Origin: Scatophagus argus
Taxonomy: Eukaryota; Chordata; Actinopteri; Scatophagidae
Direction of reading: 5' to 3'
Assembly: GCF_020382885.2 (NCBI RefSeq)
Contig: NC_058510.1
Span: forward strand, 978,001-1,042,000
DNA length: 64,000 nucleotides
Shown here: positions 49,001 through 62,600 of the stretch, piece after piece
How the letters are laid out: each line of letters starts with the position of its first letter
Numbering within the stretch: position 1 is the first letter of the stretch
Notes under the pieces: generated by a model
Databases searched by the model: none
What the model was told of the DNA's origin: nothing
Seen by the model: the letters and a program-made list of their open reading frames with translations, nothing else
Position numbers and translations under genes: made by a program

Positions 49001-52000
49001 TAGTCCTGGACAGGGGACGGACATCACAAAGTCAGCGTCAGAAGCATATGAAATCTGAAACTAGTTTTAACTGCCTGCTGCAGATTCCAACTGACCTGGA
49101 AGGCACACTCAGACAGTGGATACTCAAACATGTTTCTCTGGAAGTCGGGACTCTGGCTGGTCATTTCCAGCAGCAGGTTGGTAGCCAAGCTTAAGAAACA
49201 CCGCTCGATTTGACAGGAATACAGAGACTGAAGCACCGTCAGCATTCGCTCCAGCGTGGCAGTGGGCAGGCGCTTCTCCTGACTCCAGAAGTTACGAACA
49301 TAAAGCCTGAAAACAGAGCAGGCAGGAAACACTGAATGTTAAAGTTGCTGAATGTGCTATGACGCCACTAAACATCAATGATCACTGAAGTGTTGGGGGC
49401 CTGAAGACACCACCCAAAACCGGTGGCGTTTTATTACCGCAACATGCTGCAGCAATCACAACATAAAAGAAGGAGAAATAGTGGACGGTGCTTACTGAAG
49501 GCCTTGGTTTTCTTCAGACAGTCCCTGAAGCAGAGTTTCTTTGGCTGTGTTCAAAACCTCCAACGAGGTGTCATCTTGCATGCTCTCAGCGTCACTGCGG
49601 CAAGTTAAACAGCAGGACATCATTAATCATCCTCAATCAGGAACCGGCGATTTGAGATCCGAAGCCTCAGAGGCTCTCGGTACCTGTAGTTGTCCTGGAT
49701 CCACATGAGGATATCGTACATCCTCTCTCTGCACACGGGTGACGGGTGGGAGATGAAAGCGGTCACGGCACCCAGCAGCTCCCGCAGCTGACCTGGGGTC
49801 AGCTGGGCGATAATCTTGTGGATGATGTCCAGACAAACTCTCTGCCTGGCTTCATCCCTGACAACACAGAGGAGCCGAGAAAGTGAAGATTCAAACACGT
49901 TCTCATTGACAGTGAAGGCTCTGAACGTTTCTCTGGACTCATTCATTGTAAACAAACTACTACACTGTGGAGGCCACTGGACGTCTCAGTCTCACACAAG
50001 AGAAAATGGAGGGGAAGCTCGGGTCAGCACACACAGGTCCAAAGTCTTTACTGACATGATAAATCATCATTTAAACCTTCTACAGCCGTCCAGTCAGCTC
50101 AACACAAGCACAAGCAGGCCAGGAGGTTCACTGCCAAGTCCGTGTCCAAAACAAACTTCAGTTCAGCCATAAGGCTGGCAAATTTTTATCGGTTTCTTCA
50201 GTGATGGTTTTGTTTGTTCAGGGTACGTACAGCATGATGCATTACGCAGAGACCTCTGACAGATATGACACAAAAACGATCCAGAGAGACAATTAACATG
50301 CACATCATGCAGGAGATGATGCTCAGGCCTACGGTCTGCGGTCAGGACTGACCTGTGGCCCATCATCTGAATGAAGCCTGTAGTCTTCAGCTGCAGGAAG
50401 ATGTCTGGGATGACGTCCGCTCGGCTCAGCACACACTCCAAGCACTGAGTCTTCAGGCTGCCGTGCAGCTTTGGCAGGAGGAAGAACACGTGGTTCACAA
50501 ACCTGGAAAATTTAAAACAAGATTAACAGACAGTAAACCGTGTTGATTTATGAACCGACTTACAGCCCAGTGGAAAGCAAACAGAAAGCAGCCCTGTGAA
50601 CTCACCGATCCATGAACGGAGGAAAGTGCTTTGACACTTTGTTCAAACAAATGATGAACTTGTCGTCCAAGTCTTTTTTCTTCAGGTTTGTTATCTTACT
50701 TGTAGTGTGACTGAGAAGCTCCTGAAGGTGCTGAGACGAGGACAGAAAAATGGAACAAATCTGACATTCAGGTAACAAATTTAACACATTGAACAGCATA
50801 AACTGCTAAATATTCTTCCCCGTGTGAGATCTGATCTGTGAGACGTTAACGTAAATGGAGTAAAGCTCCGATTCATACGTCGTCCATCGCGGTCATGCTC
50901 TTCAGGATGAGGCCGATAATTTCAGCAGCGGCTGCGTAGACGTCTTTGTACCTCACGAAGGACACGTTGTTGGTGAGAGACTGGATGTACCTGAAAGAGC
51001 CCACACAGGATTACAGACTGAGATTAGCAGTCAGCCGAGCTGTCAGGAGACGCAGTGATCACATTCAATTTTTACCTGTCAAATTCAATCCCGCAGGAGG
51101 CGTCGTAAGCAGGGAGGTTGTTGGCCAGGATGATTCCCAGCAGCTGAAGTCCCACAGAGTTGTCTTTACTGTTCTGGTCAGTGCCACAGAATCGCTCATA
51201 TATCAGACTACAGAGACGAGAACAGAGATGAAGACCGGCTCAGTTCAGTCCAGCATAAATACAGGATTTATTGTAGTGCAGGACCAGATGTATCAGCAGG
51301 CACTCGCTCAACAAAAATAATCATCTCCAATGTCAAGTCTAACGATGTCGGAGCTGAAAATAAACGTTTAGACTGAAAATCGAATGACGGATTTAGAGGA
51401 TCGTCTTTCAGACTGCAGTGAACAACACGGTGAGCGACGCAGGCTTCTGTCAAACGCACAGCAGCTGTTCATGAGCGAGTGGAGGCACCACCTGTACGGC
51501 ACGTGCAGACAGTCTTTCCAGCACTCCACCACAGTGCGAATGATCTCCAGGTTGTGGCGGAAAACTGCCCTCTTGGAGTGGAAGCTGTGCTTCATCAGGA
51601 ACTCTAAGAGCCGGTTGGCGAGGACCTCATCTCTGGGGTTTCCCTGGAACAACCAAAATCAGGGATGATGATCCACCAGTGGATAGTGGAGATACTTTAA
51701 ACATCTGTTTAAACTTCATGCACTTTTTATAAGCCAAAACCTGGCAGAATTCTTTATATTAAACTGCTTATTTATGCACAGATCTTGACAAAAATGAATG
51801 AATGATTCCCATCTGCTGTCTTAGCCACCTTGGGGTTGGCCAGACTCGTCCACGAGAGCACCGTGACCACGATGTCCACCACCATGAAATGGATCCCGTC
51901 TCCTCCGTTGCTTCCAGAGACGACGACCTGCAGCAGTGGCCCCAGCAGGTGCTTGGCATACGGTCGGAAAACCTGGAAAGAGCAAACAACAAAGAGATCG

Positions 52001-55000
52001 TGACCAGAGGACGAAGAGCATGACAACATACAGCATCCTCGTCACCCTCCTTTATTTTCAGACAGTCAGTCCGTCCTGACTTCACCTCCTCCGTGTTGAT
52101 GATCAGCTTCGAGATGAAGAGTCTGATGTTCAGGGGTGTTGCCGGGTTTGATAGTTTCGTATGGAGAAATTTCATCCACGGAGGAAGATCAGGAGGCATG
52201 TTTCCCTGTTTCATGAGCAGAGCAGAGAGGGTTTCCTGAAATAATGTTTGAATGTCGTTATATCACACTGACGAGACCCGCCGTCCTCTTCGTCAGTGTC
52301 GCTGACCTGTTCAGTTTTGGGGGTTATGTTGTTCCTCTGCATGTGTCCAATAAGACCCGTCATGGCTGCCATGCATTCGTGCTCATTGAGCTCATCCATT
52401 TCGAGATCCACCATTGCATCCTGGGAGGGATTTGTCTCCTCCGTCTCCTACGTACAAACCACAACCAGACTGTAATGAGCGTGCAAACATTTAGCCACAA
52501 TCTCAAAAGGGAACCAAACAAACAGACCACATGACTGACTCGTTTTGCGACGGTGCGTCTGGGACCTTCAGGGTTTTGGGAGCCGTAGGAGAAGCTCTGG
52601 ACTCCGGTGGAGAAATCAAACTGACTCATCTCTTCACTCAGGCTGCTGTCGGCCATGTACGACTGGGAGGACAGATACACGGGCGCCTCTACGGAAACCA
52701 CCACACAAACCTCATCAGCACGAAAAACTAACATCCCTCTTCACTGGACAAGCTGAATAATTAAGTGTAAAAATCCAGAGTTTGGGGTGGACGAAGAGCA
52801 CGTAGTGAGCAGTAAATACCTCCATTCTCCTCGCTCACTTCTTTACGAATCTTGATGTATTTCTTCTTTCTCTCCAGTGGGACCTAAAATGAAGGTAAAT
52901 TAGACAAATAAACTGTTAGCAGAAAAGACTGACATCTGAAGAATTCAGTACAACACAGCCATCATAGAAGCTCTAACAAGCTGAATTTAACACTTCACAG
53001 AGCATACAAACAAGAGGTTTTGTGCGACAACTTGATCAGACTCACAATGTGTGGTTGTTACTGAGTCTGCTCTCCATGACTGCGAGTACGTCAAAAAAAA
53101 AAACAAACCTCAATTTCGATGGGAAAGTTGTAGGTCCTTTTCACATCGATGAGATTTTCCAGGATGAACTGATTCTGCATAAGGAGAGAAAAGGGATGAG
53201 ACTGTGAGGTGAGTCGTTCCAAAGTGAAAGCTGGCTTCAGAGCTGAAGTGGATGCAGTACCTTCTCTGGTTTCTCACTGAAGAGGAAGCCCTGGTAGAAT
53301 TTGGGCTCGGTGAAGCTGCAGCTGATGGCGGCGATGGCACAGTTGTAAGCTGCACAGTGATAGAGTCTCCGGAGTTCGAGGAGCTGAGTCTCGCCTGACA
53401 TGTTCTCAGTGAACGCCTCGAAACACGACCTACAGTACATAAAAGCATTCAGTGGGGGAGGGGCAATGTTTTACTTCAGGACCACTTGTTGAATGTTAAA
53501 AATGTTGGACTGTCCTACTTGATCAAAGCCTTGGACAACTCGTTTCCCTCGGTTTTGTTTGAGCGACAGTAGGCCTGATTGATGCGGGACTCCTTGGAAT
53601 AAAGTTCTTCTTTGGGAAGCCGAGAGTACAGGAGCTCCATCAGCTTGTAGCAGCCGTTCTTCTTCAGCAGCTGGACCTCAAATTCCGTCTCATTTGACTG
53701 AAATCGATCGGGATTACAATTAGAAGCCCACAACAACTATTAAAGTGTTTGTTGTGCATCTTCAGATAAAAGAAGCAGACCTTTGTGAAGCGGCTGAGCA
53801 GCAAGGCGGTTATATCGCAGACGTTTGCCACAAAGAAGTCGCTGAGGGCCTCGGTGCTGCAGTGAGAGGCGAGAGGCAGCAGGACCCTCTCCATCATGGC
53901 CTGCAGCAGGGAGCTCATGGGCACGTCGCCCTGCTGGATCACCTGGTACACCGTGCTCAGCAGCTGCAGCTGCCGCTCAACGCCGGACCTGGACAAACAG
54001 CAGCGAGAGGACACACACTCCTGAATGACCCAACCACAGGGCTCCCAGACATTCCCCATGTAAAAGTCCAGATCTTTAAAGATTTCTCGGCCCATTTATC
54101 AAACTGCTTTTGACATGTGATTCAGAATTTGAGGTGAAGGATGTGGTGGTTTTACTGACCGCCTGGAGATTCTTTGGAAAGAGGTTTGGAAGTGTTCCTC
54201 CATGATGTGTCTTCTGTCTCGACACAGAATGCCTGCCATCACTCTCAGCAGGAGTGGACTCTGAGAAAGCTCGAGGGCATCCAGCAGCTGGAGGACACAA
54301 AGAAATGGTCCCACGTTACAGCCTCCCGATGCACCAATGGATGACGCTTTCACACCTGACAGTCAGCTTTTGTTCTATCTGACAAACCTCTGCCCTTTAA
54401 CCTGGGCCACCCGCCTTCATCTCCAAAACCCCCTTCTGTACCTTTCGAATGCAGTCCATGTAGTTGTTGCGGTGAAGCGAGCCCTTAGCGAACTCATCCG
54501 ACTGCATGGGGAAGTGTGAGGCCACCAGGGCGTCGAGGGCTCTCTGCAACTCGGCCAGCGGCTCCTCTGGGAGGGTCGTGAAGAAGGGCAGCACCAACAG
54601 GGCCTGACTCTGAAGAGAATCCAACAAGAGAAACTTTCAGCTTTGTTTGTTCAGCAAGCAGAAAAGGCACAAACTGAAACCTTCAACATCACCTTGAGAT
54701 TGAGTGGCAGATTCATGTCAACCAGCAGCAGAGTGAACGTGGAAAACACTGGTCTGAACGCCTCGTGGCTGATGTCGGAGCAGACGGAGGAGTCGATCTG
54801 ATGAGAGGGAGGAGCGTCTGTGAAACAAACTGGATCAAACTGTTGCTGCTGAAGCTTACATGCTTGAGCTTCACAGTACCTGCAGCAGCTTGGAGAGCAG
54901 CAGCATCGTGGCGGTCTTACTCTCTGGAGTTGAAGAGTCTCCATCCCACCACGACTGCAGACTTCTCCACCTTCTCAGCACCTCCTCGACCAGCTGTTTT

Positions 55001-58000
55001 CCCTGAGTCCTCCTCACAGAGCGCTCTCTGAAGCTGTGGTCCAGCATGCCGTTCAGCAACAAACTCACCTGATGAAATGACAAAATGAATACCTGTGCTG
55101 AAAACAACCATGAGTGACTTTAAAATGTGAAGAGGAGGAGAGAAGAGCTACCATGCTGGGGTTTTGAGAGGAAGCCTTCATGAGGCGCTGCACCGTGCTG
55201 TCCAGGCCTCTCAGCAGCTCGGTGTTGATGGTCATCTGGAAGAGGCTGTAGAAGTACTCGCCATGCGAGAAGCTCAGGAAGTTATGGCTGTGACCTCCAG
55301 AGAGGGGCACGGAGAGCATAATGGTGTTCAACAACAAGTCCACCAGCTGCTCACTCTGCAGGGAAACAAACTAAGCTGGTACTCTGTCTAACACCTTCAC
55401 CATCCATTTTTCTAAAATGCCAAAAAGAGTGATGAAAGAGCTGAAAATGATAAATAAGAAACTAGAAACAAACTCAGGTTCCTGACCTCAGATAAAATCA
55501 GGACTTCCTTTCTAAAGAAGAAATACTGCTGACCTGCTGACTGAGAGAGAAGGCGAGCTGAAGCAGGCCGTCTGATAGCCTCTTGGTGTTTACGTCCAAG
55601 GAGGGAAGTGCCTTCCTGTCCTCTCCAGGCGCGATACCTTTATACACCGCCATCAGCAGCCGGGAACCGAGGGAGCTGGCGTAGGCGGCGTCCTTTAACA
55701 TGGCAGGACAAAACATGTTTGGCTGCTACTTTACTGAGGAACATCCAGTATACACTCTAACTCTCATCATGTCGCTGCATTACTCGCTTCAGTGCGAGTG
55801 TTACACGAAACAGTGCTGCATGCAGAAAGCTCACAGTGACTTCAGGATCACGTGGCGACACCTGATCGTGTCCCTGGACAAATACCTGGCTGTGCAGGAT
55901 GGAGCTGAGCAGGTCGGCTTTGTGGATCTGCTTACAGGAAGACAGAACCATTTCCATGTGGTCATGGCGGCTCAGGGTGCTGGAATGGTACAGGTCTACA
56001 GCACACAGGTCTTCAACACTGTAGAGACCATCAAAGACAAGAAGACTGGGTCAAATCCTTGTACAAGGCTGATCAGGGGACAGTGGCCTCTGCAGCGCGA
56101 GTTCCTCTGTATTAAATAGCTAAAACGTGCTGAAGTAGCAGATCACATGACAGTCTGCTATCTTCAACCCATTTTCAGCTCTTGTCTTTTAAGTGAACTC
56201 AAAAACAATCAACATACCTTTTTCGAGAGATTTTCGAACGCAAACTGTTTTCAATGCAGGCTCGGAAAGGTGAGGCCAGCAGGGCCTTCAGTAAAGGAAC
56301 ACACACTTCTGGTAGGTTCTTCATGACCTCCACGTCCGCCATGTTGAAACCCACAGCCGACGGCTCGCACACTACCAGCGCGGTGAGCTCAAAAAAAGCC
56401 GGGACGAAAAAGTCTCGCTCCAGAAGCTGTGAGTAAATGAAGGACACAGTGAGTCAAAAACACTCTGGAAAAGGAACAGCCGTGACCTTCTGACTGTCCT
56501 CAATCCGGCGATACCTTGCAAAACTCCTGGTCTCCTTTGACAAGAATCATGGCAGCAAACTCGAGCAGGCGGACGATGATGGTGCACTTGCTGAAGTTGT
56601 ACTGGTCCACCTCTCTCGGGCTGAAGTGAGACGTCTTCTCGCCCAGAGGGAAACAGCTCTCCGCTGCTGCCAGCTCCTGAGCCGCCAGCTCAGTCAGAAA
56701 GAAACCTGCAGCTTTCAGGAAGTTCGACTCCTGTTTGGAGCCTTGACCATGAAGAAGAACAAAAACAGCATTCACTGTGATCAGAGTAGGGCCAACCCAG
56801 ATTCATCATGTGATAGCAGAACTGTCAGTCCTGGCACACGTAAGACTTACTAATCATGTGATGAGGCTTGATGATGTGCAAGCTGATGAAAGTGTTGTAG
56901 CAGTCCAGGGCGGCCAGCAGGAGGTCCATCCACTGCAGGGTGGCCCTGACACTGAAGGGGCCCCTCAGGTCCCTGAGTGTGGGCTGGGAGAGGAGACCCC
57001 CACCCTCAAACCGAGAGATCAGGAAACCTGTGCCATGATCCTTCAGCATGGCATCCACCCACTGAGGGGGAGACTTCTTCCCTAAGTTCAGACACACAGA
57101 GAACTCCATCAGAATGAATCCACTGACGCTGCAGATTTCAAACTTCAGACTTCAGTTTGTTTCAAGCATCGGCTGCGTTTTTTTACAGAATAAAGCACTC
57201 GGAGCTCACCTGGCAGCAGAGGGATGAACTCATAGAAGAGCTCCATGCATTTGTGGCGACACTCGGTCTGAGGGCGGCCACATTGTTCCAGAAGCCATAA
57301 AACCACATCAGAGAGGCTCAGCGTCCCATCAGCTGGGAAGCCCCTGGAGGAAAACGAAGAGAACAGGAATTTAATATCAACTGTAATATCTGACCACCAA
57401 CATCCCTGCAAAAAACGGGGATTGGACACAATCTCATACAGTGTGGATCTGTGAAATGTGAAGGATGAACGAAGGCTAAAGTATTGGAAGGGGGCTGTCA
57501 TCCATGTCCACACGGTACCAACCTGGGGATGCGTCTCTTTGCGTTGTGCTGATTGAGACTTGGGGCTTTGTGCTTGATGATTCTGTTCAGGTGGTCGATG
57601 GCACTGCCACACTGCTGCAAAGTACCTGAGGATGGCGACAACAGCTTCACACTGAGGTCTTCACGACTCCCTTTTCAACTTTAAAATGTCCTGTGTGTGT
57701 AAAGCTGAACAGTTACCCATAGACGGCTCATCAGAGTGTGCCAGAGACAGACTTTCCACAAATATGACGAGTATTTCAAAGACAAACTGCTCCACCAGAG
57801 AGCTTTCCTCCCTGCAGAGACACAAAGACAACGGCGCTGAGCAGATACACAACAACAACAACAACCCACCATCACTGCTTCATGTTCAGTAAACGGCTCA
57901 GAAGAATGTCGTGCCTGAACAGTCTGTAGATGCTATTGAAAGCTAAAGCTGCGCCGAGTCTTTTGAAGCCGCTGGGGTGCAGGGCCAAGCTGTAGATACG

Positions 58001-59598
58001 CTTAAACAAGGACTTCATGTTGGTGGGACTCTTCTCCTGCTGCTTCGGTGTGGTCTGCTTGATGGACCATTTGACAAACTCTTCGATGCAGCGGCCACAT
58101 AAGTCTCTGAGAGTGCTGTCCATCGGGTCGACCACGCCGTCCTGATGAGGAAAACACACAAGAAAATCACCTAAGAGACAGGTAAACAGGACAGATTCTC
58201 CTGAGAAACAGGTCCTGGTCTGGTCCTGGAGAGTGTAAAAACATACCATAATGGCCTCTAGAACAGCAACTGTGTCCTGGCTTTCAAACTTCTTGTTGTT
58301 TGTGAACCAGTGGATCAGCTGCATGACCAGCGGTTCAAACAACTGTCTTGTCACCTGAGAAACAAATTCATAAACGTCAGAGGCGGGGGAGAGGAAAAGG
58401 GACGAGTATCTGTGAAACGTCTGAATAACCACCTTTGCGACTTGGCTTTGAAAATCGCTGCATAAATAAGTTCTGCTTGTTTTCCTGACCTGCGCTAACG
58501 GGGTCTGGGGCACACACACCTGATCAACGTCGCAGGCCAGACGCAGCAGCACAGGAAACAGCCTCTTGTGCAGCTTGTACATGGGCGGCAAACTCTTATC
58601 ACCTTCAACCATCTGAGCGCTCTTGCCGACCATGTAGACGACCAGAGAGTGGAGCAGCTCACATGCCGCTACCTGCATCGGACACGAGACAAACCGGATG
58701 AAAACACTCGCTCCTTTTCCGAGTCGTGTCAGTATCGACCAGAAGATGGAAACTCGCCGACGTACTTTGGTTTGCCTGTCGCTGGTGGACAGAGCCAGTT
58801 CGCTGATGCGAGGCAGGAACGGGTCGAGGTAGATCACCGGCTTCATATCGGCGAACGGCACGGCGAAGCTGAGCCTCTTCTCTGAGTCCCAGGCCACAAA
58901 CTTCTTCATCATGTCCTCTGATGACACCACTACGCAGGAAAGCAAATATCTCCATTCACAGTGAACCCAACCCTCTCGCTTCTCGACTGTCTCGTGAAGG
59001 TTTATTATGTATACTTAAGTGTATCCTCACCAGTTATGAGGTTCCTGTTCAGCTTTCCTCCCAGGTGACCGAGCAGCTTCACCACCCTGAGCCTCACCGC
59101 CACCAGAGGAGCATCCTCCTGTGTTCACACAGACCAGCATCATCAGGGAGATCAAGCAGCTGCACTCAGATCAGCTCACAACACATAAACATTAACGGTT
59201 ATCTTCCCACCAGGGTGAGCTGGCTGGATTGTTTCAGCAGCCTTGTCAGCACTCGACTGTATCCTCTGTCACTGCCTGAAGACACGGAGGACATCACCTC
59301 CCAGCGGCTGTCGTCTCTGTCTAAAAGTCAACAACATCTGACTTAGGATTTCTGTTTAACTGACGTCTTCATTTACTAAACAGAAAACCGTCTAAACTTT
59401 AAGCAGGTGTATTCTGGGCTCACTGTTGGCAGAGGCAGACTTCAGGTATCCATCCAGCAGAGGAAGGACGGTGGAGTAGCAGGGCTGCATCGTCTCCAGG
59501 GGAATGTGGGCCGACCAGTCCTCCAGAGCATCCAGGGCTACGTTAGCCAAGGGAACATGACTCAGACCGAGCTTGAGAGCCGCCTACAGGTCCGGTCG

Positions 59599-59661
<63 letters not shown>

Positions 59662-62600
59662 CTTACTTTACTGGACCGGCAGACAGGGCTGAGTACCAGT
59701 CCTTTCGATCCTTTTTGTTCCCACATCTAGAAACAAATGACTGAATCTCTGAATGGTTTTGCATTCGGACAGTAATTTATTTTTAATTTCCGTGTGCTGC
59801 GTGCTGGGCCAACCAATGCGAACAAATCTATCTTCACAAACACACAGTGAAACGAGTAAAAGGATCCCACCTGCAGAGCGGGACAGTAGGCCTTGATGTC
59901 CAGGGCGATGATGTTGTGGTGCAGTGACAGGACGAACGTCAAGCAGGACGCCAGCAGCTCGTCTTTGTACTGCTTCGTCCTCACACACACCTAGTGGGGG
60001 AAGCACACAGCTCACACCTCCTACACACTCCTACAGTTTACTAAGCAGGTTTATAACAGTCCTGTCAAAAGTAAAGAGCGCTTACCTCTTTTCCAAACTT
60101 AGAGAAGAGGGCAAAACAGGCGCTTCTCACTGCGTCACTCTGGGGGGACGTAGAGCCTTTTAGACCAGCTCCCTGTCAAAAAACACATTTTACTATTACT
60201 GCGATGCATTCAGGGTGATGAGAGCTCTGCAGGTGTCACACAAGTCACGCGAAATGCATTGCACTAGAGGAAATACCACCTGGTAGTACTTGATCCTCTT
60301 GGCTACCCTCATGGTGACAGAGAGCAGCTTGTAGAAGCCGCTGACGAGTGGATTTCGTATGGAGTGGAGGATGAGTTCATGGCTGAAGGGGTACACCCAG
60401 GACTGGAAATACTCCACGTGTTTACTCAGCAACAACTCGCTGCAAAGACACGGAAAACAGCGTCCAGCTGAGACTCACGGCTTCCTCGCTGGGTGGGAAG
60501 TTGGCGGCAGAGTGAAGGACTAGTTTCCCGTTTTCTGTTCTCCCTTACCTGCAGAAGTCGACCAGGTTGATGAAGGCTGTGAAATCTTTGATCTTATTGG
60601 GCAGCAGATGAGCTGTGGGGTCGGAAGAGGGCAGGACGTGAGCCGCCTCATCTGGAGCCTGACAGACGAGGAGGCGAGAGTTGAGCATTAGACTTCAACA
60701 GACAGAACAAACTTCCTGCACTTTTACCTTTTCAAAAACCCACACTCAAATTTCCAGACCGCATGTGATGTCCGTGTACAAACAACTAAGACTTTATTAT
60801 GTAAAGAAATGGTTTTAACACCTCCTCCCCGCTGGTCACTTTCTGCACAGACAAGTCCAGTTTCTCCACGATGCGGAGGATCGATTTCACCAGCTCGTCA
60901 TAAAGGAGGCGACTCAGAGACGGCAGAGCGGCGTTCTGACTTTCAAACGCTCCGTCCAAAAATCCCGAATCCTGCAGAGAAGGACAGAAGAGAAGATTTA
61001 GTCCTTACTGAAAGACTTTTTCTACCCACAAAGGGACGTGTGTTTTGTGTGAATAATGAAATGAGCTCTACCTTCAGCTGATCGCAGTCCAGAAGGCTTT
61101 TATACAGAGCCAGATAGTTCTGACTCGATGGGACCTTCCACTTTCCAACACGAACCTCAGAGGACTCAGAGCGACCGCCGGCTTTGTCCTGAGCAAAGGA
61201 GGACGAAAACACTTGTTGATACAAGGAGAAAGACTGAATCAAAACGTGTGTGTGTGTGCATGTGCGTGTGAGAAAACATGAATCTGACCTCAGGAAGCAC
61301 GATGGGCTTCGAACAGACACGAATCAAACCCTGGTGCACTGAAAAACAAGCACAAGTGACGGTTTTAGAGCAGCATGTCGGATGATAACAGGTTTGATGT
61401 TTACGGAGGCGCAGATTCTGAGCCATCGATTCGGTGCTCAACATTACAGCACGTGATCGATGTTGTGATGGAGTTTTTCATTCGTCTCTTCACTCGGCCT
61501 TGTCCGTTAAACAGAAAGTGCACATCTCCTGAGTGTACATTTAAACGCAGATGTAGACAGACTCAGGAGACGAGAAGTCGACAGCGCTAGTGCTTAGTTT
61601 AACAGTGCTAATGATAGCAGCAAGCAGCCACGACGATGAGGATGTTTACTTCCCTCTCGGGAATAAATCAGCAGCCTGGAACTATTTTAGATATTGGAGA
61701 AAAGACAGATCAGAATCAGCATCGTCTTTATTGCCATGTGAGTGAAGAGGTTTCACATTACTAGGAATTTGTCCTGGTGACTGGTGCAAACATAGAACGT
61801 AAGAATGAGTAACATATAATAATAAAATAAAATAAAATAGAATAAGGTAAAACAAAATAAAATAAGTAAAATAAATATGGATCTAGAGGTAGTACAAAAG
61901 TGAGGTAGTACAGAGCGGAAGTAGTGCAAGTAGGTGAGGTAAACAGTGCAAACGGTCAGCAGGTGGATAATGACGTGAGCGTAGATCAGCGTCTGTACTG
62001 AAGTAGCTACAGCGCAGGTGAAACACTCGACCAACCTGGCCGGGAATCCTGCAACGTTAGCTGCTCTCTTTCAACAATTTTAGGCTGAGAAAACGTGCGC
62101 ACAGACTGAAACTCAAATGTGCTGCTCTGTGAGGAGATCTTTTCCAGGCCTTTGAGATGGACGTACCCACAGAGCTGATAAAACTCCACAGGACGGGTCC
62201 TTTGGAGGCCACGGCCACCAGCACCTTCAGGATGGACCTGCAGCACGTGGTCTGCATCCTCTCGCTGTACTGAGGGAAGCTGTCGATCTGCACCACGAGG
62301 AGACGCTCCAGCAGAGGCGTGTACACCTCTGGGATCTGGACTCAAAGCACAGGAGGGTCACAGGAGACACAGTCATGAGAGGGGGGTCAGTCTGTTGCCG
62401 TGGAGCTTGATGGAGTACGTCTGAACATATTCTGTGAAGCTTCTCAGCTACCTTGTCCAGGTGAATCAGAACACTCGCTATTGAGTCCAGGAAGCTGGGC
62501 AGCTGGTAGAAGCTGTCGTCGTCCCCGTCAGACTCCGTCAGGTACATCTGCTTGCAGCGCTGAATCAGCTCCGTGTACATCAAGTCCACGTCCTGGGGGC

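Larger units (their letters stand above)
47834..55355 (-). other. prkdc: prkdc block: middle HEAT region
   Basis: Exons: 47834-48013, 48095-48226, 48337-48449, 48534-48737, 48831-49005, 49096-49306, 49496-49594, 49684-49857, 50353-50502, 50606-50730, 50879-50990, 51076-51207, 51492-51643, 51829-51972, 52086-52235, 52307-52447, 52540-52688, 52820-52883, 53109-53174, 53261-53429, 53519-53697, 53781-53988, 54160-54287, 54442-54609, 54693-54797, 54880-55068, 55152-55355. They encode the M-HEAT helical arm that forms the cradle around Ku and DNA, and the two regulatory phosphorylation clusters described separately. All borders are GT-AG as read. Confidence 0.93.

Noticed and set aside
55700..56119. 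139-codon plus-strand open frame
   Set aside because: It is antisense to two well-supported prkdc exons and has no recognisable domain or codon pattern of its own.
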